This document shows positions 25,664 to 34,205 of a stretch of DNA of 64,000 nucleotides, one piece after another. The notes beneath the pieces are model-generated. The model saw nothing but the letters and a program-made list of their open reading frames with translations. It ran no database searches and was not told where the DNA came from. Each line of letters starts with the position of its first letter. The stretch's first letter is position 1. A program made the translations under genes and the position numbers. The stretch comes from Hyphomicrobiaceae bacterium (GTDB taxonomy: Bacteria; Pseudomonadota; Alphaproteobacteria; Rhizobiales; Hyphomicrobiaceae), in contig WBUN01000021.1 in NCBI GenBank assembly GCA_008933705.1, positions 1-64,000 on the forward strand, written 5' to 3'.

Positions 25664-26068
25664 ATGGATGTGAAGCTCTCAATTCTGATCAACGAGGGGC
25701 CCTACACGCATCAGGCGGCGGACACGGCCTACCAGTTCACGAAGGCGGCGCTGGACAAGGGGCACGAGGTATTCCGCGTCTTCTTCTATAACGACGGCGT
25801 CTACAACGGCTCGCGGCTGACCGTGCCGCCGCAGGACGACCGCAACATCCAGAAGAACTGGAGCGAGCTCGCAGCCAAGCACAAGCTCGACCTCGTCGTA
25901 TGCATCGCGGCCGCGCAGCGGCGCGGCATTCTCGACGAGGGCGAGGTCAAGCGCCACGGCAAGGGGGAAGGAGCCGCCAACGTCGCACCGGGCTTCCGGA
26001 TCTCGGGCCTCGGACAGTTGATTGAGATGGGCATCCAGTCGGATCGCCTCGTGATTTTCGGAGACTGA
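25664..26068 (+). CDS. dsrE: DsrE, sulfurtransferase subunit
   Basis: 134 residues, DsrE-like fold. The active-site Cys80 lies in LDLVVCIAAAQRRGI, the conserved persulfide-binding Cys of DsrE. The remaining motif GFRISGLGQLIEMG is family-typical. The ATG at 25664 gives the usual N-terminus (VKLSILINEGPYTHQ); the frame opens at 25610. It forms the DsrE2F2H2 hexamer with the next two products, takes sulfur from TusA and passes it to DsrC. Presence of dsrEFH marks sulfur oxidisers as opposed to sulfate reducers. Confidence 0.94.
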   Translation: MDVKLSILINEGPYTHQAADTAYQFTKAALDKGHEVFRVFFYNDGVYNGSRLTVPPQDDRNIQKNWSELAAKHKLDLVVCIAAAQRRGILDEGEVKRHGKGEGAANVAPGFRISGLGQLIEMGIQSDRLVIFGD

Positions 26069-26085
26069 GGCGAGCAAGCGAGGCC

Positions 26086-26532
26086 ATGGCAGAAGCAGCG
26101 AAGTCCGGCGCCGCTCCAGCGCCGGCAAAAGCCAAGAAGAAGTTCCTCTACGTCAACCGCAAGGCGCCCTACGGCACCATCTATGCGCTGGAGTCGCTGG
26201 AGGTGGTGCTGATCGCCGCGGCCTTCGAGCAGGAGGTCTCCCTCGCTTTTCTCGACGACGGCGTCTTTCAGCTCAGCAAGGGGCAGGACACCGCGGGCAT
26301 CGGCATGAAGTGCTTTGCCCCGACTTACCGCGCCCTCGGCGATTTCGGTGTGACGAAGCTCTACGTCGAGAAGGAGGCGCTCTCCGAACGCGGCCTGACC
26401 GTCGAGGACCTGCAGCAGGTCACATACGAGGACGAGAACGACGGCTTCAAGGCGAAGCCATCCATTGTGCTCATAGATCGCGCCGCGCTGGCCAAGGTGA
26501 TGGCGGAACAGGACGTCATTCTCAGCTTCTAG
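26086..26532 (+). CDS. dsrF: DsrF, sulfurtransferase subunit
   Basis: 148 residues. Core matches DsrF: KKFLYVNRKAPYGTIYALESL, then VSLAFLDDGVFQLSKGQDT and FGVTKLYVEKEALSERGL. An extra Ala/Pro/Lys leader of about 17 residues precedes the core. DsrF lacks the essential Cys of DsrE and serves as structural partner in the hexamer. It lies 17 bp after dsrE. Confidence 0.93.
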   Translation: MAEAAKSGAAPAPAKAKKKFLYVNRKAPYGTIYALESLEVVLIAAAFEQEVSLAFLDDGVFQLSKGQDTAGIGMKCFAPTYRALGDFGVTKLYVEKEALSERGLTVEDLQQVTYEDENDGFKAKPSIVLIDRAALAKVMAEQDVILSF

Positions 26533-26565
26533 GTCACAACCGGTCTCAAGGTGGGTTGGAACGCG

Positions 26566-26874
26566 ATGTCGATGCTGCATACCGTCAACAAGTCGCCCTT
26601 CGAAAGCAACGGGCTGAGGAGCTGTCTGGCTCACGCAAGCAAGGGCGATACCGTGCTGCTGATCGAGGACGGCGTTTATGCCGCCCTCAAGGGCACGGCT
26701 GTGTCGGGCGACCTGTGGCGGTGCCGGATCGACGTCAAGTTCTGCGTGCTCGGTGCCGACCTTGCGGCGAGGGGTCTCGACAAAGGCCGGCTGATCGATG
26801 GCATCAGGGTCGTCGACTACGGCGGCTTCGTCGATCTCGTCACCGAGCACGGCAGGACGCAGGCGTGGCTCTGA
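26566..26874 (+). CDS. dsrH: DsrH, sulfurtransferase subunit
   Basis: 102 residues starting MSMLHTVNKSPFESNGLRSC, which matches the DsrH start, with the conserved Cys at residue 20. ATG 26566 is chosen over 26551 on this match and an upstream AGGTGGG. It belongs to the DsrEFH sulfur relay. Its stop is 66 bp before the dsrC start. Confidence 0.93.
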   Translation: MSMLHTVNKSPFESNGLRSCLAHASKGDTVLLIEDGVYAALKGTAVSGDLWRCRIDVKFCVLGADLAARGLDKGRLIDGIRVVDYGGFVDLVTEHGRTQAWL

Positions 26875-26940
26875 GCACTGCAGACACGCGCATGCATCAT
26901 CGGAACAGGTAGTCGAAAAGGTAAATCACGGAGCGCAATC

Positions 26941-27273
26941 ATGGCCTATCAGTACAATGGACACACCATCGAGCATGACGAGGAGGGCTACCTCACGGAC
27001 ATCAGTCTGTGGAGCCCCGAGCTCGCCCTGGAAATCGCCAAGGGCGAAAACATCGAGATGACCGAAGAGCGCTGGGAGGTCGTGAACTTCCTGAGGTCCT
27101 ACTACGACGAGTACCAGGTTGCGCCGGCCATCCGGGTGCTGACCAAGGCGCTCGCCAAATCGATGGGGCCCGCCAAGGGCAACAACGACTACCTCTACGA
27201 GCTCTTCCCGTACGGCCCGGCCAAGCAGGCGTGCAAGATCGCCGGTCTGCCGAAGCCGACGGGGTGCGTCTGA
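26941..27273 (+). CDS. dsrC: DsrC, sulfur carrier with two conserved cysteines
   Basis: 110 residues. Both redox cysteines are present in the flexible C-terminal arm: Cys98 (KQACKIAG) and the penultimate Cys109 (PTGCV). The helix region TEERWEVVNFLRSYYDEYQV and the LYELFPYGPAKQ segment match canonical DsrC. Sulfur is carried on Cys109 and delivered to DsrAB; the Cys98-Cys109 trisulfide is the substrate or product handled by DsrMKJOP. A strong hairpin follows at 27280-27308. Confidence 0.96.
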   Translation: MAYQYNGHTIEHDEEGYLTDISLWSPELALEIAKGENIEMTEERWEVVNFLRSYYDEYQVAPAIRVLTKALAKSMGPAKGNNDYLYELFPYGPAKQACKIAGLPKPTGCV

Positions 27274-27279
27274 CAACCT

Positions 27280-27308
27280 CGGCCGGGTGCGGACGCCGCA
27301 CAAGGCCG
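27280..27308 (+). promoter_or_regulatory. Hairpin between dsrC and dsrM
   Basis: Inner stem GTGCGG / CCGCAC (27287-27292 with 27296-27301) and an outer CGGCC / GGCCG pair. No T-run follows. It may act as a partial terminator or 3' stabiliser that keeps dsrC mRNA more abundant than the downstream membrane-complex genes. Confidence 0.6.
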
Positions 27309-27324
27309 ATGAGGCGATGGAGTA

Positions 27325-28068
27325 GTGGGCGTGCTGTCGGCGCTCTTTGCAGGTCTGTTCGCCGTTGCGACCGTGGTTCTTGTGGGCGGTCTCGCCTACA
27401 AGATTCGCCTCTACGCAATGGCGCCCGCGCCGCTGAAGATCCCGACCACGCCCGCTCCAACGACTCGCGGCGGCGTGGCCCTTCGCCTCGCCCGCGAGGT
27501 TCTCATATTCGAGAGCCTGTTCCGCGCCAACAAGTGGATCTGGGCTTTCGGCCTGGTCTTCCACGCGGCGTTGCTCATGGTTTTGGTGCGCCACCTGCGC
27601 TACTTCACCGAGCCCGTCTGGGCATGGGTCGTGCTGGCGCAGCCGTTCGGCGTCTATGCCGGCTTTGCCATGGTTGCTGGCCTCCTCGGGCTTTGGGCGC
27701 GCCGCATTCTCGTGCCGCGCATCCGCTATATCAGCGCGCTTTCTGATCACCTGATGCTCGCGCTCATCCTCGCCATCGCGGCGAGCGGCTTGATGATGAG
27801 GTTCGTGGCACGCACCGACATCGTTGCTCTCAAGGCCTTCTTCCTCGGGCTGATGCGCCTGGAGCTGCGGCCGATCCCAGCCGATCCGATCCTGCTCGTC
27901 CATCTTGGCCTCGTCGCAGTGCTGATGATCGTCTTTCCCTTCTCCAAGCTGCTGCACGCCCCGGGGGTGTTCTTCTCGCCGACGCGCAATCAGGTCGACA
28001 ATCCGCGTGAGCATCGGCATCTGGCCCCATGGGCGGCGCGGCTCGAGGCGCAAGGGGCGCGAAAATGA
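27325..28068 (+). CDS. dsrM: DsrM, membrane cytochrome b subunit
   Basis: 247 residues with about five membrane helices, NarI-like. Candidate haem-b His residues are in FHAALLMVLVRHLRYF, LSDHLML and LLVHLGL. GTG at 27325 follows GATGGAG. DsrM exchanges quinol electrons and, with DsrK, forms the cytoplasmic-facing module of the DsrMKJOP complex. C-terminal PTRNQVDNPREHRH is the DsrM tail. Confidence 0.92.
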   Translation: MGVLSALFAGLFAVATVVLVGGLAYKIRLYAMAPAPLKIPTTPAPTTRGGVALRLAREVLIFESLFRANKWIWAFGLVFHAALLMVLVRHLRYFTEPVWAWVVLAQPFGVYAGFAMVAGLLGLWARRILVPRIRYISALSDHLMLALILAIAASGLMMRFVARTDIVALKAFFLGLMRLELRPIPADPILLVHLGLVAVLMIVFPFSKLLHAPGVFFSPTRNQVDNPREHRHLAPWAARLEAQGARK

Positions 28069-28101
28069 GGTTGGGGCCGACAAGCATCGGGGAGACCCGC
28101 G

Positions 28102-29661
28102 GTGGCTGAGGTGCGCGACTTCATCGTGACCAAGGAGGCTGCCGATCCGCTCGAGCTTCCGAAGCTGGCATGCGGGGCGATGGCGGCATCAAAGCCGTTT
28201 GTCGCCAAGGCCGAGCACCAGGCGCCGCTGGGGTTTCCGGGCGAGCTCGTCCCCAACTGGCAGGAGAAGGCGATCGCCAAGCTCGGCGACCTGCTGACCA
28301 AGTACCGTTCCCTGCAGGTGTATCTCGATGCTTGCGTCAAGTGCGGCGCGTGCACAGACAAATGCCATTACTTCCTGGGTACCGGCGACCCGAAGAACAT
28401 GCCGGTGGCGCGCCAGGACCTCCTTCGCAAGGTGTACCGGCGCTACTTCACCGTGGCAGGCAAGTACTTTCCCTGGCTCGTCGGCGCCGAGGATCTGACC
28501 GAGGAGGTCCTCAAGGAGTGGTACAGCTACTTCCATCAATGCTCCCAGTGCCGTCGGTGCTCCGTCTATTGCCCTTACGGCATCGACACCGCCGAGATTT
28601 CCATGGCCGCGCGCGAGATCATGGACACGGTCGGGATGGGCCAGAAGTACTCCAATGAGATCATCGGCAAGGTCTTCAAGGTCGGCAACAATCTCGGTCT
28701 GCCGGCGAAGGCCATTCGCTCGACGCTTGATGGCCTGGAGGAGGAAATCAAGGAGGAGACCGGGCTCGATGTGCGTTTGCCCCTCGACGTGAAAGGCGCC
28801 GAGGTGATGCTGGTGACGCCGTCGGCCGATCTTTTCGCCGAGCCGCACATCCAGGGGCTCATGGGCTATGCGAAAGTCTTCCATCAGGCAGGCGTCTCAT
28901 GGACCCTCAGCACCTACGCCTCGGAGGCGGCGAACTTCGCCATGTTCATCGGCTCCTACGAGAACATGCGCGAGATCGCGCTTCGCATCCGCAGGGCGGC
29001 GCTGGATCTCGGTGTCAAGCGCCTGGTGTTTGGCGAGTGCGGACACGCGTGGCGCGTCGCCTACAGCTTCCTCAACACGCTCGCCGGCCCGTTCGACTTC
29101 CTCGATTCCCGCTATCCGGTCCCGCAGCACATCTGCGAGTTCACGTACGACCTCATGCGGGCGGGCAGGATCACCTTCGACAAGTCGATGAACGACCAAT
29201 ACAGGGTCACATTCCACGATAGCTGCAACGTGTCACGGGCAAGCCGCATGGGCAGCGAGCCGGGCGGCCAGTTCGAGATTCCGCGCGCGATCCTGAGGGC
29301 AGCGTGCAACCACTATTTCGACATGGCGCCCGACACCATCCGAGAGCACACGCTGTGTTGCGGCGGCGGCGGCGGGCTGCTGACGGACGACCTCATCGAT
29401 CTGCGCACCAAGGGGGCACAGCCGCGCATGCGTGCCCTGCAGCAGGTCGCGGCCGATCATGGCGTCACGCACATGGCCGCCATCTGCGCCATCTGCAAGG
29501 CGCAGTTCACGAAGGTTCTGCCGGCGTACGGCTTCAAGATGAGTTCGGTCCTGAGCGTGCACCAGCTGGTGTCGAATGCCATCGTCCTCGATGGATCGAT
29601 CCAGGCGCGCGCGCTGGCCGAGCAAGCAACCGGGGCATCCGCCGACCGCGAGGCCCAATGA
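28102..29661 (+). CDS. dsrK: DsrK, HdrD-like iron-sulfur protein
   Basis: 519 residues. Two 4Fe4S motifs: ACVKCGACTDKCHYF (Cys78, 81, 84, 88) and QCSQCRRCSVYCPYG. A C-terminal CCG domain has CCGGGGGLLTDD, which binds the noncubane catalytic cluster, and the second CCG-like region is near SCNVSRASRMG. It is cytoplasmic, related to HdrD of heterodisulfide reductases, and acts on the DsrC trisulfide/disulfide. GTG start at 28102 after GGGGAGA. Confidence 0.94.
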   Translation: MAEVRDFIVTKEAADPLELPKLACGAMAASKPFVAKAEHQAPLGFPGELVPNWQEKAIAKLGDLLTKYRSLQVYLDACVKCGACTDKCHYFLGTGDPKNMPVARQDLLRKVYRRYFTVAGKYFPWLVGAEDLTEEVLKEWYSYFHQCSQCRRCSVYCPYGIDTAEISMAAREIMDTVGMGQKYSNEIIGKVFKVGNNLGLPAKAIRSTLDGLEEEIKEETGLDVRLPLDVKGAEVMLVTPSADLFAEPHIQGLMGYAKVFHQAGVSWTLSTYASEAANFAMFIGSYENMREIALRIRRAALDLGVKRLVFGECGHAWRVAYSFLNTLAGPFDFLDSRYPVPQHICEFTYDLMRAGRITFDKSMNDQYRVTFHDSCNVSRASRMGSEPGGQFEIPRAILRAACNHYFDMAPDTIREHTLCCGGGGGLLTDDLIDLRTKGAQPRMRALQQVAADHGVTHMAAICAICKAQFTKVLPAYGFKMSSVLSVHQLVSNAIVLDGSIQARALAEQATGASADREAQ

Positions 29662-29674
29662 GGAGGCGTCTTCC

Positions 29675-31651
29675 GTGAGCGATATCACCGAAAAGCCAGG
29701 CGCGGCTGCCGCGCTGGAGAAGCCGACCTTCCGGCACTTCAAAGACGGCGAGAGCATGTGGACCGGCTGGCCCGACCTGACCGAGAAGATCTTCCAGGCC
29801 GACCATTCCTACAAGTGCCCGACCTACGTGCACCGCACCCCGCCTTGCCAGGGCGCGTGCCCGTCGGGGCACGAGATCCGCGGCTGGCTTGCCATCGCGC
29901 GCGGCATGGACAAGCCGCCGGTCAAGGACATGAAGTGGCAGGAATATGCCTTCAACCGCATGGTCGAGGCCAACCCGTTTCCTGCCACCATGGGACGCGT
30001 CTGCCCGGCCCCGTGCGAGGACGGCTGCAATCGTAACGAGGTCGACGACTTCGTCGGCATCAACGCGGTCGAGCAGTATGTCGGTGACTGGGCCAACGAC
30101 AACAACCTGCAGTTCCCTGGGGCCGGCGTCTCGACCGGCAAGAAGGTCGCCGTCATCGGCGGCGGTCCGGCCGGCCTGACCGCCGCCTACTTCCTGCGGC
30201 GCAAGGGCCACGCGGTGACCGTCATCGAGGCCCAGGAGAAGCTCGGCGGCATGATGCGCTATGGCATTCCGGGATACCGCACGCCGCGCGCCATGCTGGA
30301 CAAGGAGATCGAGCGGATCCTTGCGCTCGGCGTCGAGGTCAGGACCAACACGCGCGTCGGCACCGACATTCCTCTGGCAGAGCTTGAGAGCAGCTTCGAT
30401 GCGATCTTCTGGGCAATCGGCGCGCAGAAAGGGCGCGGACTGCCGGTTCCGGGCTGGGAAGGAACGGAGAACTGCATCACCGGCGTCGAGTTCCTCGATG
30501 CGTTCAATCATCAGTGGGTCTTCGGCACGGCGCGCAATGTCGTGGTGGTCGGCGGCGGCGACACCTCGATCGACGTTGCTTCGGTCGCGCGCCGGCTCGG
30601 CCACATCACGCAAGCCTCGCCTAAAGACGTCGATCCGCACAATGTGCTCGGTTTCACCGCTCACGACGTGGCTGGCACCATTCGCCGCGAGGGCATGAAG
30701 GCGACGCTTACGTCGCTGTTCCCGCTCGAGAAGATGACGGCCTCCGAGCGAGAGCGCGCGGATGCCGAGCGAGAGGGCGTCAACCTCATTGGTGGCGTCA
30801 TGCCGCTCGAGGTGTTGAAGGACGCATCGGGCCGCGCCAGCGGACTCAAGATGTGCAAGTGCACGATGAAAGGCATGACGCCGGTTCCGACGCCCGGTAC
30901 CGAGTTCGAGATCGCCTGCGACATCGTCATTTCGGCCATCGGCCAATCCGGTGAGTTCGCCGGCATCGGTCAAATGGACGGCGGCAAGGGCTTCATCGAC
31001 ATCGACGCCGTCTACCGGGTCAAGGGCAAGCCGAAGCATTTCGCCGGCGGCGACATCGTGCGGCCGCATCTGCTGACGACGGCCATCGGCCACGGCCGCG
31101 TCGCCGCCGAGTGCATCGACCATTACCTTGCCGGCAGCCCGATCGATAAGCGTCCCAAGGTCGACGTGCATCATTTCAACTTGCTGCGCGAGCTGCACCA
31201 GCGCTCTCTGGATCCGGCCCCTTACGATCACACCCAATCGAGGGGCACGTCAGAGGGGAAGTTCGCGATCCACAACTACGAGGACCGATCCACGTCGCAA
31301 ATCGTCCCGCACGACGACCTGTTCAAGGGGCACTTCAAGTACGAGCCGCGTGCCAAGCGCGAGGAGGTTCACGTCGAGGCCGACAAGGTGCTCGGCAACT
31401 TCGAAGAGCGCATCAAGGGCTTCACCGAGGCGCAGGCCATCAACGAGGGCAAGCGCTGCATGAGCTGCGGCATGTGCTTCGAGTGCGACAACTGCGTCAT
31501 CTTCTGCCCACAGACCGCGGTCAAGCGCGTGCCCAAGAAGGAGCGCGCCCTGGGCCGGTACGTCTATACCGAGTACGCGATGTGCGTCGGCTGTCACATC
31601 TGCGCCGACGTGTGCCCGACCGGCTACATCCAGATGGGGCTGGGCGAGTAG
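29675..31651 (+). CDS. dsrL: DsrL, NAD(P)H:acceptor oxidoreductase
   Basis: 658 residues. N-terminal Fe-S region (CPTYVHRTPPCQGACPSGHE; CPAPCEDGC), a GltD-like flavoprotein core with VIGGGPAGLTAAYF (FAD) and VVGGGDTSIDVA (NAD(P)), and a C-terminal ferredoxin domain (CMSCGMCFECDNC; CVGCHICADVCPTG). The length matches DsrL of sulfur oxidisers, where it takes electrons from DsrAB and reduces NAD+. The start is GTG 29675, 14 bp after the dsrK stop with AGGAGG upstream; the frame is open to 29576. It marks the operon as oxidative. Confidence 0.94.
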   Translation: MSDITEKPGAAAALEKPTFRHFKDGESMWTGWPDLTEKIFQADHSYKCPTYVHRTPPCQGACPSGHEIRGWLAIARGMDKPPVKDMKWQEYAFNRMVEANPFPATMGRVCPAPCEDGCNRNEVDDFVGINAVEQYVGDWANDNNLQFPGAGVSTGKKVAVIGGGPAGLTAAYFLRRKGHAVTVIEAQEKLGGMMRYGIPGYRTPRAMLDKEIERILALGVEVRTNTRVGTDIPLAELESSFDAIFWAIGAQKGRGLPVPGWEGTENCITGVEFLDAFNHQWVFGTARNVVVVGGGDTSIDVASVARRLGHITQASPKDVDPHNVLGFTAHDVAGTIRREGMKATLTSLFPLEKMTASERERADAEREGVNLIGGVMPLEVLKDASGRASGLKMCKCTMKGMTPVPTPGTEFEIACDIVISAIGQSGEFAGIGQMDGGKGFIDIDAVYRVKGKPKHFAGGDIVRPHLLTTAIGHGRVAAECIDHYLAGSPIDKRPKVDVHHFNLLRELHQRSLDPAPYDHTQSRGTSEGKFAIHNYEDRSTSQIVPHDDLFKGHFKYEPRAKREEVHVEADKVLGNFEERIKGFTEAQAINEGKRCMSCGMCFECDNCVIFCPQTAVKRVPKKERALGRYVYTEYAMCVGCHICADVCPTGYIQMGLGE

Positions 31652-31656
31652 GGACC

Positions 31657-32133
31657 ATGTGCGTACGGCACCTATTCGCTGTCCTGGTGGTGGGTCTCGC
31701 GGCGATCCTTGGCGAGGCGAGCCTTGCCCAGGATACGAAGCAGGTGCCGACCGCCGGCCGCACACCGGTGCCGCTGCCGGCCAAGGGCAAAGGCGAGCAG
31801 TGCGTGGCACCTGTCGAGTGGATGCGTCGCAATCACATGACGGCGCTCGAGCATCAGCGTGACCGGACGGTGCGCGAGGGCATACGGACACGGCAATTCA
31901 GTCTCAAGGGATGCATCGAATGCCATGCCGTGCCTGGTGCGAACGGGCGCCCGGTCGGCGTCGCCGATGCGCGGCATTTCTGCCGAACCTGCCACGACTA
32001 CGCGGCGGTCAAGCTCGATTGCTTCGAGTGCCACGCCTCCCGGCCGGCGGAAGCTGCACAGCGAGCGGGGCGCATCGACGTGCAGAAGGACGTGGCAGAG
32101 CTGGCGCGATATCTCGAGGGGCTCGAGCGATGA
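31657..32133 (+). CDS. dsrJ: DsrJ, periplasmic triheme cytochrome c
   Basis: 158 residues with a signal anchor (HLFAVLVVGLAAILG) and three CXXCH haem sites: CIECH, CRTCH and CFECH. The Cys in GEQCVAPVEWMRRNHM lies where the unusual distal Cys ligand of one DsrJ haem is known. It is part of the DsrJOP periplasmic module. The start ATG is 5 bp after the dsrL stop and the stop overlaps dsrO. Confidence 0.94.
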   Translation: MCVRHLFAVLVVGLAAILGEASLAQDTKQVPTAGRTPVPLPAKGKGEQCVAPVEWMRRNHMTALEHQRDRTVREGIRTRQFSLKGCIECHAVPGANGRPVGVADARHFCRTCHDYAAVKLDCFECHASRPAEAAQRAGRIDVQKDVAELARYLEGLER

Positions 32134-32966
32134 GCGGCGACGTACGCGGACAGGCACCCTGCGGCTGCGACGCGGGCGCGGGCGAAGCTCGGCCAAGCGC
32201 GGAGGAGGCCAATGCGGCCGGCATCCATTCCGCTCGCCGCTGGTTCCTCAAGAGTGCCGCAGCTTTCACCACCGTAGCTCTTGCGCCCGGCGTGACCCTC
32301 ATGGCCTTGACGGGCGGAGCAAGCCCATCCGCCGCCCGCCCGCCGAGCCAGCCGGCCTCGTCCGGACAACGCTGGGGGCTTCTGATCGACGCTTCGAGGT
32401 GCCCGGAGGGCTGCTCGGCGTGTGTCTCCGCCTGCTCGCAGGAGAACGGCTGGAAAGGCACCGGACACCCGCGGACGGACGCCCAGTGGATTCGCAAGCT
32501 CACCGTGCGCGATCCCAAGAGCAGCGTCACACGCTCGGTGCCGATGATGTGTCAGCATTGCGCTTCGCCGCCGTGCGTGGACGTGTGCCCGACGGGAGCC
32601 TCATTCAAGCGCGCCGATGGCATCGTGCTGGTCGACAAGCACATCTGCATCGGCTGCCGCTACTGCATGATGGCATGCCCATACAAGGCCCGCTCGTTCA
32701 TCCACGAGCCTCTCACGGATCAGCTCGCCCATGCCCCGCGTGGGAAGGGGACGGTCGAATCCTGCACCTTGTGCGTGCACCGCGTCGATGAAGGGCGCAC
32801 GCCGGCTTGTGTCGAAGCATGCATCGGCGCCGGCCATGGCGCCATGATGTTCGGGGACCTCAACGATCCTCAAAGCGAGATTGCCAAGCGCGTCGCGACG
32901 CTTGCCACCCGCCAGATCCGTGCCGACCTCGGCCTCGATCCCGGGGTGCGTTACCAGAACCTCTGA
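32130..32966 (+). CDS. dsrO: DsrO, periplasmic iron-sulfur protein
   Basis: 278 residues with a Tat signal (SARRWFLKSAA). Four 4Fe4S motifs are seen: CPEGCSACVSAC, CQHCASPPCVDVCPTG, CIGCRYCMMACPYK and CTLCVHR...CVEAC. It links cytochrome DsrJ to the membrane subunit DsrP. Its ATG overlaps the dsrJ stop (ATGA). Confidence 0.94.
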   Translation: MSGDVRGQAPCGCDAGAGEARPSAEEANAAGIHSARRWFLKSAAAFTTVALAPGVTLMALTGGASPSAARPPSQPASSGQRWGLLIDASRCPEGCSACVSACSQENGWKGTGHPRTDAQWIRKLTVRDPKSSVTRSVPMMCQHCASPPCVDVCPTGASFKRADGIVLVDKHICIGCRYCMMACPYKARSFIHEPLTDQLAHAPRGKGTVESCTLCVHRVDEGRTPACVEACIGAGHGAMMFGDLNDPQSEIAKRVATLATRQIRADLGLDPGVRYQNL

Positions 32967-32981
32967 GGAGAGCAGCCCGAC

Positions 32982-34205
32982 ATGAAGCGTGTTGCCTACT
33001 GCGAGCTTAGGGGCGGCGCCGGCTTCCGGTTGGTGCTCGCGGCGCTCGGGCTTGTCATGGGCCTGGGGCTGGCCTCGGCCTGGGTGATGGAGCACTACGG
33101 CCACGTCGTGACGGGCATGGACAATCAGGTCGTGTGGGGCGCGCCGCATGTATTCGCCGTCTTCCTGATCGTCGCTGCCTCGGGTGCCCTCAACGTCGCC
33201 TCGGTCGGCTCTGTCTTCGATCGCGCTCTCTATAAGCCGATGGCGAGGCTCTCGGCGCTGCTGGCGATCGCGCTGCTCGTCGGCGGCCTCGCGGTGCTCG
33301 TGCTCGACCTTGGCCGGCCCGAGCGGCTCGTGGTTGCCATGACGAGCTACAATTTCAGATCGATCTTTGCCTGGAACATCTTCCTCTACACCGGCTTCCT
33401 GGCGTTGGCGGTCGCCTACCTCATCGTCATGATGGGGCGCGGGCTCGGCGGATTGGCCAAGCCTGTCGGACTGATCGCCTTTCTGTGGCGCTTGCTGCTC
33501 ACAACCGGTACCGGCTCGATCTTCGGCTGGCTCGTCGCGCGCGAGGCCTACGATGCAGCGGTGATGGCACCGCTCTTCATCGCCATGTCGCTCGCATTCG
33601 GCACCGCCATCTTCATTCTTCTGCTTGCTGCACTGGTGTGGGCATCTGGGCGTGTCCCCGACACGGCTCTGCTCGTCCGCCTCGGTCGGCTCATGGGAAT
33701 CTTCGTGGCCGCCGTGCTCTATTTCGTGGCGGTCCAGCACCTCACCAACCTGTACGCCGCAGAGCACGCCGGGCTTGAGCGGTTCCTGCTTGTGAACGGG
33801 GGCGTCTATCCGCTGCTGTTCTGGACGGTGCAGGTGGGCCTCGGCTCCGTCGTTCCGCTCGGCCTCGTGCTCCTGTGGCGGCCGCATTCGCCTTGGGTCC
33901 CAATGCTGGCAGCCGCCCTGGTCATCGTCGGCGGCTTCGCCCAGGTCTACGTCACCATCATCGGGGGGCAGGCCTATCCCCTCGAGCTCATCCCCGGCCG
34001 CCAGGTTTCCAGCAGCTTCGGCGACGGCAGCATCGCCGCCTATACGCCGAGCATGCCGGAGGTGGGGCTCGGTCTCGGCGGGGTGGCGCTGGCCCTCGTC
34101 GTGGTGCTGATCGGCGTCAGGGCTCTGCGCATCCTGCCGGAGAATCTGACCGGCGACCAAGCCGAGGTGGCGGCAGCGCCAGACGCAAGGATTCTGCACC
34201 CTTGA
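32982..34205 (+). CDS. dsrP: DsrP, NrfD-like membrane subunit
   Basis: 407 residues, about ten membrane helices, NrfD/PsrC family. Helix starts include RLVLAALGLVMGLGLASAW and VLVLDLGRPERLVVAM; the latter is a quinone-site motif of the family. It is the integral membrane anchor for DsrJO. ATG 32982 is preceded by GAGGAG. Its TGA overlaps the TTG start of dsrN. Confidence 0.93.
   Translation: MKRVAYCELRGGAGFRLVLAALGLVMGLGLASAWVMEHYGHVVTGMDNQVVWGAPHVFAVFLIVAASGALNVASVGSVFDRALYKPMARLSALLAIALLVGGLAVLVLDLGRPERLVVAMTSYNFRSIFAWNIFLYTGFLALAVAYLIVMMGRGLGGLAKPVGLIAFLWRLLLTTGTGSIFGWLVAREAYDAAVMAPLFIAMSLAFGTAIFILLLAALVWASGRVPDTALLVRLGRLMGIFVAAVLYFVAVQHLTNLYAAEHAGLERFLLVNGGVYPLLFWTVQVGLGSVVPLGLVLLWRPHSPWVPMLAAALVIVGGFAQVYVTIIGGQAYPLELIPGRQVSSSFGDGSIAAYTPSMPEVGLGLGGVALALVVVLIGVRALRILPENLTGDQAEVAAAPDARILHP

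Noticed and set aside
26926-28083. Minus-strand 385-codon frame opposite dsrC and dsrM
   Set aside because: Low-complexity charged product; dsrC and dsrM are unambiguous on the plus strand.
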